Shown here one piece after another: positions 23,042 through 32,771 of a DNA stretch of 64,000 nt. The stretch comes from Haloterrigena gelatinilytica (GTDB taxonomy: Archaea > Halobacteriota > Halobacteria > Halobacteriales > Natrialbaceae). The translations under genes were made by a program, and so were the position numbers. A model generated the notes under the pieces. That model was not told the DNA's origin and made no database searches. It saw only the letters and a list, made by a program, of their open reading frames with translations. Every line of letters starts with the position of its first letter. Positions within the stretch are counted from its first letter, which is position 1. The stretch lies in contig NZ_JABUQZ010000001.1 of assembly GCF_013342145.1 (NCBI RefSeq), forward strand, positions 4,092,001 through 4,156,000, read 5' to 3'.

Positions 23042-24961
23042 TCAGTCGTCGGCTTCGGTCCCGAACTCAGCCTCGAGGGCGGCGGCGAGTTCCCGCACGC
23101 TCTCCTTGCTCGTCCGATCGGGGTTCGCGAGGGCGCGGACCGGCTGCTCGTCGACGGGGACGAAGCCCAGATCGAGTCGATCGGCGGTCTCGCGCAGTCC
23201 GAGGGCGACGTCGGCCTCGCCCGCGATGACCTTTCGGGCGGGGCTCTCGTGGGCCCGCAGGCCCAGGTCGAAGCCGTCGATCGACTCGCGGAGGTCGCGG
23301 GCGCTCGCGTCGCGGTCGGCTGCGACGCTCTCGAGGGCCGACTCGAGGCTCGAGCGCAGTCCGGAGTCGCTCGTCCGGTTGACGAATCGCAGGTCGCGCT
23401 CGATCAGGTCGGCCAGTCCCTCCACCTCGCGGGGGTTGCCGGCCCGGGTTATCAGCCCCCACTCGTGGTCCCAGCGACCGAGTTCCTCGGCGTCGATCGC
23501 GCGCCCGCTGGCGCGCTCCGATTCGGCGGCTGTCGCCGCCCTGATCTCCCGGTCGAGCGGCCCCGCCGCGATCGCGACGTCCGGCACGCCCTCGCGGAGC
23601 CGTCGCAGCCCGGGCCGGGTGCCGACCGAGAGGTAGCGGGGGTTCTCGAGGCCGTCGAGCAACCGATTCAGCGTCGGGTCGTCCTCGCCGACGCCAAGCA
23701 GCGTGGGCGGCCGGACGTCCGGCGAGAACAGGCGGACGGTGACGGACTCGCCCTCCTCGAGGTAGTCGGTCTCGGGGCCGACCTCGACGACGCCGTCGGC
23801 CTCGGCGAGGCTGGTCGTCGCGCCGCTGCCCTTGTCGACGGGGTAGACGAGCGTCTCGCCGTTCGAATCCTCGATCAGGCCGACCGGCATCAGCCGCATC
23901 CGACCCTCCTCGTAGCGCTCCTCTCGGGCCATCGTCCCGGCGACGGTCGCGGCCCGCGGCTCCGGCACGCCGGCGGCCTCGCGGATCGCGGGCGCGACGA
24001 AGGTTCGAAAGACCATCATCGCGGAGACGGGGTAGCCGGGCAGACCGACGTACGCGGAGTTCTGGAGGCGGCCGACGAGCATCGGCTTCCCGGGTTTGAC
24101 GCTGACGCCGTGGAGGAGCAGTTCGCCCTGCTCCTCGATCACCCGGTAGATGACGTCGACCGCGCTCGCGCTGGTCGACCCCGAGGAGAGCACGAGGTCG
24201 CACTCCTCGGCGGCCTCCCGCAGAATGCGTTCCATCTCGTCCTGTTCGTCGCCCGCGTGAGGGTAGAGCACGGCCTCGCCGCCGGCGTCCTCGACGCCCG
24301 CCGCGATCGTGTAGCTGTTGACGTCGTAGATCTCGCCGCGGTCGCTGTGGAGGTCCTCGCCGGGCCGGACGAGTTCGTCGCCCGTCGAGACGATGCCGAC
24401 CGTCGGGGGTGCGCGGACGGGAATCTCGTCGATCCCGAGCGCCGAGAGCAGGCCGATGTCGCGGGGAGTGACCTGCGTCCCCGGGCCGAGCGCCCGTTCG
24501 CCCGCCGCGACGTCGGCGCCGGCGAACATCACGTTATCGCCGGGCGCGACCGACGTGCGCACGAGCACCTCGCTTCCGTCGGCATCCGTATCCGTTCGTT
24601 CCACGGGCACCATCGCGTCCGCGCCGTCGGGCATCACCGCGCCGGTCGAAATCTCGACCGCCTGCCCCTCTTCGACCGCGACATCCGGTTCCTCGCCGGC
24701 GTGGACCTCGCCGACCACCTCGAGTCGCGCCGGGTCGGCCTCGTCGGCGCCGAACGTGTCCCGGGCCCGGAGCGCGTAGCCGTCCAGACTCGCCCGGTCG
24801 AACCCCGGTACGTCGAGTTCGGCGTCGAGTCGCGCCGCCAGCACCCGGCCGCGAGCGTCCTCGAGCGAGACGCGCTCGAGTCCGCCCTCGAGCGACAGCG
24901 AGTCGATCGCCGCCCGCGCCTCTGCGGGGGTCGCGAGATCGCGAAACTCCTTGCGTTCCAT
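23042..24961 (-). CDS. moeA: Molybdopterin molybdotransferase MoeA fused to a PBP-like domain
   Basis: A 639-residue two-part protein. Residues about 1-410 are MoeA, which inserts molybdate or tungstate into adenylated molybdopterin: FDRASLDGYALRARDT, ADAMVPVERT, VGIVSTGDELV, SSGSTSASAVDVIYRV, LPGYPVSAMMVF. Residues about 430-639 form a periplasmic-binding-protein-like domain (VRELAAALEAEFG at the end; VAIAAGPLD, ARKVIAGEADVALGLR), probably a substrate-sensing or ligand-delivery module inside the cytoplasm. This fusion is frequent in archaea. Start ATG at 24961. Confidence 0.93.
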   Translation of the reverse strand: MERKEFRDLATPAEARAAIDSLSLEGGLERVSLEDARGRVLAARLDAELDVPGFDRASLDGYALRARDTFGADEADPARLEVVGEVHAGEEPDVAVEEGQAVEISTGAVMPDGADAMVPVERTDTDADGSEVLVRTSVAPGDNVMFAGADVAAGERALGPGTQVTPRDIGLLSALGIDEIPVRAPPTVGIVSTGDELVRPGEDLHSDRGEIYDVNSYTIAAGVEDAGGEAVLYPHAGDEQDEMERILREAAEECDLVLSSGSTSASAVDVIYRVIEEQGELLLHGVSVKPGKPMLVGRLQNSAYVGLPGYPVSAMMVFRTFVAPAIREAAGVPEPRAATVAGTMAREERYEEGRMRLMPVGLIEDSNGETLVYPVDKGSGATTSLAEADGVVEVGPETDYLEEGESVTVRLFSPDVRPPTLLGVGEDDPTLNRLLDGLENPRYLSVGTRPGLRRLREGVPDVAIAAGPLDREIRAATAAESERASGRAIDAEELGRWDHEWGLITRAGNPREVEGLADLIERDLRFVNRTSDSGLRSSLESALESVAADRDASARDLRESIDGFDLGLRAHESPARKVIAGEADVALGLRETADRLDLGFVPVDEQPVRALANPDRTSKESVRELAAALEAEFGTEADD

Positions 24962-25201
24962 ACCCGCAGTTGGCGGCCCGGCGGTAAAAACGTCGGTCGA
25001 ACGCGGCGACGACTCGAGCGGTCCGCGTCGGCGCGATCGGAAACCGTCGCCCCGTCGGTCACCGTTTTCGGGCTCCGGATGTCAAAACCGAGAGGTATGG
25101 ATAATGAACGATGATGGTGTACTACTTGCTGAATGTGTGATATCCTCCCTAGACATCTCAACATATGAAGTCATTTAGTGCTCGGTCACGAACGGATCGC
25201 T

Positions 25202-26686
25202 GTGAGTTCTCGTTTGCGTACCGTCCCGAATCCCCTCCGCTGGCTGCTGCTCTCGGTGGGCTATCTGCTCGCGCGACTGGGCGTGATCGACTCCCGGCGC
25301 GTCGAGCGGACGACCGACCTCGCGTGGCCGCGGATCGTCACGGGGCTCGCCCGGATGTCGAAGTCCGCGGCGGACGTCGCGATGGTCGGGATCGCCCTCG
25401 GGCCGGCGGCGATCGCGGGCGTCGGCCTCGCGACCCCCTACTGGGGGCTGGCCTTCGGGATCAGCGGCGGCATCGCCGGCGCCACGATCAGTCTGGTCTC
25501 CCAGCGCTACACCGGGGGGAGCGTCCGCGACCTCTCGCTCGCGGTGACGACCTGCGCGCTCGTCACCGCCGCGATCATGCTGCCGCTCGGGGTCCTCTAC
25601 GGGACGGTCCCCGAGTGGTTGATCGGACTCGTCGGCAACGACGCCGCCTCGATCGCCTACGGTACCGACTACCTCCGCGTTCTCGCTCTCGGCGTCCCGT
25701 TCGCCGGGCTGAACCTCATCGGGAGCCGAACCCTCGTCGGCGCCGACGACGCGTGGACGCCGATGATGCTCCGGGCCGGCGGCGCCGTCGTCAACGTCGC
25801 GATCAACGCCGTGTTGATCTTCGTCCTGGAGATGGGCGTCGTCGGCGCGGCGATCGGAACGGTCGTCGCGAACGTCCTCGTGTTGACCGCCTTCGTCGTC
25901 GGCTTCACGACCGGCCGTCTCCCGGTTATCGGCGAATTCCCCGTCACGCTCGACCTCGAGTGGCCCCCCGTAACGCGGGCCGACGTCCGCGACGTGCTCT
26001 CGATCGGCACGCCGCTGGTCTTTACGAACGGCGCCCGCCGGGCCGCCCAGTTCCCGATGCTCGCGATCGTCGCGCTGTTCGGTCCGAACGTCCTCGCGGC
26101 CTACGTCGTCGCCCGCCGCGTCCGCGACCTGATGGACACCCCCGGCTGGGGCTTCTCGCTGGCCTCGAGCAGCCTCGTCGGACAGGAACTGGGCACCGGC
26201 GACGAGCGCTCCGCTGACACCTACGGCCGCGAGGTGCTCTGGTTCGGCACCGGCGTCTATCTCATCAGCGCGACGATCGTCTTCGTCTTCGCCGAGCAGG
26301 TCGGCCGCGTCTTCGTCGACGATCCGTCGATCCTCCCGCTGGTGACGACGTTCATCGCCGTCGCCTGCGTCAGCGTCATCTTCCGCGGGATCAGCGGCGG
26401 CGCGACCGGCCCGCTGCGAGCCAGCGGCGACACCAACTGGCCGTTCTACGGGCAGGCGCTGGGGCTGTACGTCTTCGCGATCCCCGTCGCCTACCTCGGC
26501 GCCGCCGCCGTTCCGGTGCCGGGTCTCGAGGCCGCGACGCCGCTGGGCATCGGCGCGCTCTACGCCGCCCTGGTCCTCGAGACGCTCGTTCCGGCCGTCG
26601 TCACCTACTACCGGTTCGAGACCGGCTCCTGGAAGGTCATCAGCCGGAGCTACCGTCCCGAGTCGGGCTCCTCGCCCGGCGACTAA
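25202..26686 (+). CDS. MATE family efflux transporter
   Basis: A 494-residue membrane protein with about 12 helices in two repeats, of the multidrug and toxin extrusion family (TDLAWPRIVTGLARMSKSAAD, GGIAGATISLVSQRYTGG, GWGFSLASSSLVGQELGTGD, RVRDLMDTPGWGF). It would expel cationic or hydrophobic compounds with a sodium or proton gradient. I start at GTG 25202 (MSSRLRTVPNPLRWLLLSVG); a GTG eight codons upstream at 25178 is possible and overlaps the stop of a 24-residue AT-rich ORF. A hairpin and T5 run follow the stop. Confidence 0.9.
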   Translation: MSSRLRTVPNPLRWLLLSVGYLLARLGVIDSRRVERTTDLAWPRIVTGLARMSKSAADVAMVGIALGPAAIAGVGLATPYWGLAFGISGGIAGATISLVSQRYTGGSVRDLSLAVTTCALVTAAIMLPLGVLYGTVPEWLIGLVGNDAASIAYGTDYLRVLALGVPFAGLNLIGSRTLVGADDAWTPMMLRAGGAVVNVAINAVLIFVLEMGVVGAAIGTVVANVLVLTAFVVGFTTGRLPVIGEFPVTLDLEWPPVTRADVRDVLSIGTPLVFTNGARRAAQFPMLAIVALFGPNVLAAYVVARRVRDLMDTPGWGFSLASSSLVGQELGTGDERSADTYGREVLWFGTGVYLISATIVFVFAEQVGRVFVDDPSILPLVTTFIAVACVSVIFRGISGGATGPLRASGDTNWPFYGQALGLYVFAIPVAYLGAAAVPVPGLEAATPLGIGALYAALVLETLVPAVVTYYRFETGSWKVISRSYRPESGSSPGD

Positions 26687-26689
26687 CCG

Positions 26690-26724
26690 AGCGCGGCGGT
26701 CCGCCGGCCTTGCGATTCGTTTTT
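26690..26724 (+). terminator. GC hairpin plus T5 after the MATE gene
   Basis: CGGCGG and CCGCCG arms a few bases after the stop are followed by TTTTT at 26720-26724, consistent with a terminator. Confidence 0.4.
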
Positions 26725-26790
26725 GCGGCGATTCACCGTCGGTCGCTCGAGATCGTACTCGTCGTTCCGGTTTCGTCCCCGTTCGAGTCG

Positions 26791-26823
26791 GAACGCCGAC
26801 CATGGTCGGCGTTCTTTTATAAG
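26791..26823 (+). promoter_or_regulatory. 24-base perfect palindrome abutting a TATA box
   Basis: GAACGCCGACCA is followed directly by its reverse complement (26791-26814), then by TTTTATAAG (26815-26823), a strong TATA box for the gene at 26872. It could be an operator over the BRE element or, read as RNA, a hairpin with a T-run. Confidence 0.6.
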
Positions 26824-26871
26824 TGAGCTCGGATGAATGTCTTTTTCCGCTCGAGTGTCGAATCGCGTGGT

Positions 26872-27201
26872 ATGGCTACCCATGGCTTTCAGGACGGGTC
26901 CGGCACGGGCGTCTCCCTGCCCGACGCGGTGCCGTTCGATCTGCCGCACTTATCGCGACTGAGTTGGGAACTCGGATCGCGCGTTGTCGACGGCGAGGAC
27001 GTCGTTCGACACAGCGAGTGGGCCCGGGCGGGCCGCTCGTGGCTGCTGACGATCTTTCGGGTGACGAGCAACACCGTCGTCATGCGAGTCGAGACGCCCG
27101 TCGGCCGGGAACGGTTCTACGGCGCCGCCGAACAGGACCTCGAGTCGGCGCTGCCGCAACTGGAGTCGGCGCCCCGCTGGGATCGCCTCGAACTCGAGTG
27201 A
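26872..27201 (+). CDS. Conserved-looking hypothetical protein (109 aa)
   Basis: A 109-residue soluble protein. A strand-rich middle (WARAGRSWLLTIFRVTSNTV, VMRVETPVGRERFYGAAE) is followed by a helix DLESALPQLESAP. No cysteines, signal peptide or membrane helix; I do not recognise the family. The start at 26872 (MATHGFQDGSG) is preferred over an ATG at 26833, which lies only 15 bases after the TATA box and would precede the expected transcription start. The promoter has an unusual 24-base palindrome. Confidence 0.65.
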   Translation: MATHGFQDGSGTGVSLPDAVPFDLPHLSRLSWELGSRVVDGEDVVRHSEWARAGRSWLLTIFRVTSNTVVMRVETPVGRERFYGAAEQDLESALPQLESAPRWDRLELE

Positions 27202-27320
27202 GTCGGTCGTCGTGACCGCCGCTCGCGGCCGTGGGCGACTCGAGCGGTGCGAAACGCCGTCGCGTATCGGTTCGTTTCGGTGAGCTAATAGTTATGTGTC
27301 GGCATAGAGTATCGTAGCGT

Positions 27321-27539
27321 ATGGCTGCCAGTACCACCGATACCGATCGGTTCGTCGCCTCGATACACCGCGCGATACTCGGGGTCCTGCTCGCTCTTGC
27401 CGCCGTGTTCGGTCTCGGATTGCTCCGTACGGGCGTCTCCGACGGCAACGTCCCGTTCGGGATCGCCGGACTGGCGATCGCCGCGATCACGATCGGCTGG
27501 ATCGTCGCGCTCTTTCGCGAGGGGCTCCGCGAGCGCTAG
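27321..27539 (+). CDS. Small membrane protein (72 aa)
   Basis: A 72-residue protein with two hydrophobic helices (about 16-36, ILGVLLALAAVFGLGLL, and 43-65, GIAGLAIAAITIGWIVALF) and a basic C-terminus REGLRER. The start ATG has AT-rich DNA (CTAATAGTTATG) upstream as a possible promoter. Unrecognised; similar two-helix micro-proteins occur at 4424 and 45549. Confidence 0.6.
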   Translation: MAASTTDTDRFVASIHRAILGVLLALAAVFGLGLLRTGVSDGNVPFGIAGLAIAAITIGWIVALFREGLRER

Positions 27540-27673
27540 AGGCCCCGCGGACACGGACGTTGCGTCCGCACGTACGGCGTGGCCGCACAGCGCTGTGTAC
27601 CGGAGCCGGCATCCTCGTCTCGTGTCGCCTCGAAACCACTATCGCTAAGACCGCTCGCTCGGAGGCATCGACC

Positions 27674-28711
27674 GTGAGCGACCTCGGCAAGATCGATCGG
27701 CAGTTCTTCGACCGTCGCGTCGCGCCGAACCTCGGCGCGGACCGCGACGACGTCGCCGTCGGCCCCCAGCACGGCGTCGACTTCGGCGTCCTCGAGATCG
27801 GCGGGCAGGCGCTGGTGACCGCGACCGACCCCGTCTCGATCATGCCCCAGTTGGGACTCGAGCGCGCGGCCCGGTTCGCGCTGGACCTCGTGCTCGCGGA
27901 CGTCGCCGTCAGCGGGATCCCGCCGTCGCATCTCTCGATCTGTTTCACCCTCCCCGAGACGATGACCGACGCGGAGTTCGCGACCGTCTGGGAGACCATC
28001 CACGAGGAGTGCGCCGACCTCGGCGTGGCCGTCGTGACGGGCCACACCGCTCGTTATTCGGATCCCTCCCACCCGTGGGTCGGCGCCGCGACCGCGATGG
28101 CCGTCGGCGACCCCGACGCTATCGTCCGGCCCGACGGCGCCCGCCCGGGCGATCGGCTGCTCCTGACGACCGGGCCCGCCGTGGAGTCCGTGGGGCTTTT
28201 GAGTACGTTGTTCGGCGACAGACTCGAGGCGGAACTGTCTCCCAACGTGATCGACGACGCGCGGGAGCGACTCGCGGAGGTCTACTGCGTTCGGGACGCC
28301 CTCGCGGCGGCCGCCGCGGGGCCGGTGACGGCGATGCACGACGTCACCGAGGGCGGCCTCGCGGGCGCGTTGAACGAGATGGCCGACGGCGCCGGCGCTC
28401 GGTTTTCGGTCGATCGGGACGCCGTTCCGATGCGCCCCGGCGTCCGGGAGGTGTGCGAACACCTCGAGATCGATCCCTGGGCCGCGACCAGCAGCGGGTC
28501 GCTGTTGCTCGCGGTCGATCCCGAGGGTGTAGACGACGTGGTGGCGACGCTCGAGGACCGGGACACCGTCGTCGCCGAAATCGGCCGAGTAGAATCCAGC
28601 AGTGCCAGTGACGACGGCGAAGTGCTCGTCGACGGCGACCGCCTCGCGCACCCGACCGTCGATCCCTCGTGGCGCGCGTACGCCGAACTGGCTGCTTCGG
28701 CGACCGAGTAG
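27674..28711 (+). CDS. AIR synthase-related protein (HypE/PurM-like fold)
   Basis: A 345-residue ATP-binding protein of the PurM/ThiL/HypE/SelD superfamily: an N-terminal domain with GQALVTATDPVSIMP and ALDLVLADVAVSGIPP, the central GHTARYSDP, and the C-terminal HDVTEGGLAGALNEMADGAG. It ends LAASATE and lacks the C-terminal PRxC cysteine of HypE, so hydrogenase maturation is not supported. Archaeal members of this group have no settled function. GTG start with a GGAGG ribosome-binding site about 10 bases before it. Confidence 0.85.
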   Translation: MSDLGKIDRQFFDRRVAPNLGADRDDVAVGPQHGVDFGVLEIGGQALVTATDPVSIMPQLGLERAARFALDLVLADVAVSGIPPSHLSICFTLPETMTDAEFATVWETIHEECADLGVAVVTGHTARYSDPSHPWVGAATAMAVGDPDAIVRPDGARPGDRLLLTTGPAVESVGLLSTLFGDRLEAELSPNVIDDARERLAEVYCVRDALAAAAAGPVTAMHDVTEGGLAGALNEMADGAGARFSVDRDAVPMRPGVREVCEHLEIDPWAATSSGSLLLAVDPEGVDDVVATLEDRDTVVAEIGRVESSSASDDGEVLVDGDRLAHPTVDPSWRAYAELAASATE

Positions 28712-29227
28712 GGACGTTGCTCCGTTCCGTAGTCCCGCGGCCGACGCTCGAGTCGCCTCGCGGATCTCGTTCTGCGGTGGCGCGTGCGGCATCGCGGTGA
28801 GCGAAACGCGAACCGCGAGGCGATCCCACGCGAGGGATGAGCGAGTAGTGCGGGACCGGAGGTCCCGCATACCATGCGAACGGGCCGAAGCGCCCGTGAG
28901 CAGATGAAACGAGCGAATCGGCTGGGGAGGGGAAGGCGATTCACCGTTGCCAGTACGAGCAGGACGCTTGTTTGGAGCAAATGCGATACAATAGATCTCC
29001 TGCTATCGTGGCAACGGGGATTTCCACACCCTCCCCACCCGATTCGCTCACTCGTAAACTCGTTCGCTCATCCCTCGCGTGGTTCGAGCCGCAGTGAGTG
29101 ATGCACGAACTGCGGCTCCGCACGCGCCACCGCCGTCGCCTGCCTATCGAGCTGGTATGGAGAGAAAGTCGACTCTCACGATCGTCGACCATGACCGCTT
29201 TGTACAACCGGAAAATACGAGCCACGT
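28712..29227. other. 516-base gap without a gene, packed with palindromes
   Basis: No supported ORF on either strand. The DNA holds an outer hairpin on each side and a long imperfect palindrome between them; see the repeat entry. The promoter of thiD must lie near its right edge. Confidence 0.6.
28792..29118. repeat. Large composite palindrome (MITE-like or structured RNA)
   Basis: Left hairpin TCGCGGT/ACCGCGA (28792-28818). Long palindrome: 28826-28844 pairs with 29064-29082 (19 base pairs, arm starts CCACGCGAGGG); 28911-28931 pairs with 29029-29049 (20 of 21); CCGTTGCCA (28944-28952) pairs with TGGCAACGG (29009-29017); AGCAGGA (28958-28964) pairs with TCCTGCT (28998-29004). Inner hairpin GCGGGACC-GGA-GGTCCCGC (28850-28868). 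Right hairpin GAGCCGCAGT/ACTGCGGCTC (29086-29118). The symmetry suggests a non-autonomous mobile element or a branched RNA. Confidence 0.6.
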
Positions 29228-30585
<1,358 letters not shown>

Positions 30586-30589
<4 letters not shown>

Positions 30590-31578
30590 GCGACGACGGC
30601 GCCGGCGACGCGACCGATCTCGACGTCGGACTCGTCCTCCCGCAGTACGGCACCGCGACGGAAACGGTCCGGGACGTCGCCCTCGAGGCCGAGTCGCTGG
30701 GCTACGACGCGGTCTGGCTCGAGGACCACTTCCAGTCGTGGATCGGCGACCCGCGGCGGGGAGTCCACGAGTGCTGGACGACGCTCAGCGCCCTCGCGGA
30801 AGCCACCGACGAGATCCGGCTGGGAACGCTCGTGACGAGTCAGGACTACCGTCATCCCGCGCTGCTGGCGAAGATGGCCGCGCAGGTCGACCGAATCAGC
30901 GACGGCCGCCTCGAACTGGGCCTCGGCGGGGGCTGGTACGCCGACGAGTACGACCGCTTCGGCTACGAGTTCCGGGACCCGCCCGCGGAGCGGCTCCGCC
31001 GGCTCGCCGAGACGGTCGAGATCCTGCAGGGGCTGTGGACGAACGAAACGTACAGCCACGAGGGCGAGCACCTCGAGGTCGACCTCGAGGACGCCTTCTG
31101 CGAACCGCGGCCGGTACAGGACCCGCATCCGCCGATCTGGATCGGCGGCGGGGGCGAGGAGTTCACGCTGCGGTACGCCGCCGAACTCGCCGACGGCTGG
31201 AACTTCGGCACGCTCGAGCCCGAGGGCTTCGCCGACAAACTCGACGTGCTGCGCGAGCACTGCGAGAGCGAGGAACGCTACGACGAGATCCGCAAGTCGG
31301 CCGAACTGTTCGTCTTCGTCGGCGAGACGACCGACGACGCCGAGGCGAAACGCGAGCGATTCGCCGACGACTTCCTCCCCGACGAACCGTCCGAGCCCCG
31401 CGAGTTCTTCCTCTCGGGGTACGTCGAGACGGCGCCGACGGGGACGCCCGCGGCGGTCCGCGACCGCCTCGCGGCGTACGCGGACGCGGACATCGAGGAG
31501 GTCATGCTCGTGGTTCCCGACGCGGCCGACGACGGGGACGAGAGCCTCGAGCTGCTGGCCGGAGAGCTGCTCGAATAG
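30586..31578 (+). CDS. LLM class (probably F420-dependent) oxidoreductase
   Basis: A 330-residue bacterial-luciferase-like TIM barrel. It shows LVLPQYG at the first strand, LGYDAVWLEDHFQSW, the LGTLVTSQDYRHPALLAKMA segment, RLELGLGGGWYADEYDRFGY, and PPIWIGGGGEEFTLR, as in archaeal/actinobacterial F420-dependent members. It would transfer hydride between coenzyme F420 (or FMN) and an unknown substrate. Its ATG overlaps the thiD stop, so the two are translated together, but a thiamine link is not evident. Confidence 0.88.
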
Positions 31579-31644
31579 GGGGTCGGCGCCTCGAGCCGTC
31601 CGCTCTCGGCCCGACGAGTTCGTGTTTTCATCCCAACAACAGCG

Positions 31645-31650
31645 TTATAA
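31645..31650 (+). promoter_or_regulatory. TATA box of the 31674 gene
   Basis: TTATAA is centred 27 bases before the ATG at 31674, indicating a leaderless transcript. Confidence 0.55.
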
Positions 31651-31673
31651 TAGATACCGGCGTACGGACACGT

Positions 31674-32096
31674 ATGATCGACTCGAGAACGTGGCTTCCA
31701 GCGATAGCGCTCGGACTCGCGACCCCGGGAGGCGTCTACTGGCTCGCCGGTGTGCCGTTGCTCGCCGCGTACGTCGGCGCGTTCTGGACGATCGGGGTCG
31801 GGCTGACGGCCTATCACGCGGACGCGATCCCGGGACTGTTACGGGGTAACTCGGAGTGGGGGACGACGGCCCGCCTCTGGTCCGGCGCGTTCGGCGGACT
31901 GCTGGCGCTCGCGACGACCGCCGTGATGGGCCCGCAACTGCCGGTGTCCTCGGAAACGGGTTTCGCGCTGGGGCTGCTCGTCATCGGCGTCGCGGTAACG
32001 ATGGCGAACGTCGGTATCGGCCTCGCGCTCTCGCTCGCCGGGGACGGTGCCGGAACGGTCGAAACGCGAGTCGAAGCTCCCGGCAACGATAGCTGA
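31674..32096 (+). CDS. Hypothetical four-helix membrane protein (140 aa)
   Basis: A 140-residue membrane protein with about four hydrophobic segments (WLPAIALGLATPGGVYWLAG, PLLAAYVGAFWTIGVGLTAY, GAFGGLLALATTAVMGP, GLLVIGVAVTMANVGIGLAL) and a short acidic tail. A well-placed TATA box fixes the ATG. Family not recognised; nothing in context suggests a role. Confidence 0.65.
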   Translation: MIDSRTWLPAIALGLATPGGVYWLAGVPLLAAYVGAFWTIGVGLTAYHADAIPGLLRGNSEWGTTARLWSGAFGGLLALATTAVMGPQLPVSSETGFALGLLVIGVAVTMANVGIGLALSLAGDGAGTVETRVEAPGNDS

Positions 32097-32193
32097 GCGC
32101 GGTCGACCCCGAACCCGGAACCGGCTGTCACGACGAGCACACGCCGGTTCCGGGAACCGAACGCTCATTCTCGAGGATCGAGTACCGCGCCGC

Positions 32194-32523
32194 ATGGTCG
32201 AGAGTCCGTTCGACGTCGACATTCGCGTCGGCGAGGTACTCGCGGCGGAATCGTTTCCCGAGGCGAACAAGCCGGAGATGACCAAGCTGTGGATCGACCT
32301 CGGCGGGGAACACGGCGAGGTCCAGTCGGCCGCGCAGTTGGATCACCACTACGACCCCGAGGAACTCGAGGGCCGGCAGGTGCTGTGCGCGACGAACCTC
32401 GGCGCGGTCCGGATCGCGGGCTTCAACTCCGAGGCGTTGACCGTCGGCGTCCCCAGCGACGAGGGGTATCCGATCCTGGTGTCGCCGGACGAGGGAGTCC
32501 CGACGGGCGGGCAACTGTACTGA
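32194..32523 (+). CDS. tRNA-binding OB-fold protein (CsaA-like)
   Basis: A 109-residue single tRNA-binding domain as found in CsaA and the C-termini of some tRNA synthetases: FDVDIRVGEVLAAESFPEAN, KLWIDLGGEHGEVQSAAQL, GRQVLCATNLGAVRIAGFNS, and a final DEGVPTGGQLY. It should bind the elbow of tRNA; CsaA homologues also have chaperone-like activity. No partner domain. Start ATG at 32194. Confidence 0.9.
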   Translation: MVESPFDVDIRVGEVLAAESFPEANKPEMTKLWIDLGGEHGEVQSAAQLDHHYDPEELEGRQVLCATNLGAVRIAGFNSEALTVGVPSDEGYPILVSPDEGVPTGGQLY

Positions 32524-32771
32524 TCGGCCGGCCCGCCCGTCCGATCGCGGTCGACGGTCGCCAGTCGAAAGCGCGTTCTCACCCGACCGATCGACGCGAT
32601 TACGGATCTCGGATAAATACTTGATGGCTGATAATATATCGAACTCCTCTCACATCCACGTTGATTTTTGGCCGGTAGACGGGATATACCAAGTCATTCA
32701 CGACGATTGTTCGAGGTAACGGTAATTGTCCGGCAAGAACACTTATGGCGGTCAGGGGCCCTGATGTATCC

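Noticed and set aside
27674-28711. Assignment as hydrogenase maturation protein HypE
   Set aside because: The chain lacks the C-terminal Cys motif needed for carbamoyl/cyanide transfer, so only the general AIR-synthase fold is claimed.
28712-29227. TPP riboswitch upstream of thiD
   Set aside because: No THI-box-like core could be found; the pairing present is a symmetric palindrome, not the riboswitch architecture.
32524-32771. Possible small gene in the gap before the HemAT-like transducer
   Set aside because: Only weak open frames are present on either strand; the AT-rich patches (GATAATATATC, CACTTATGG) read better as promoter DNA.
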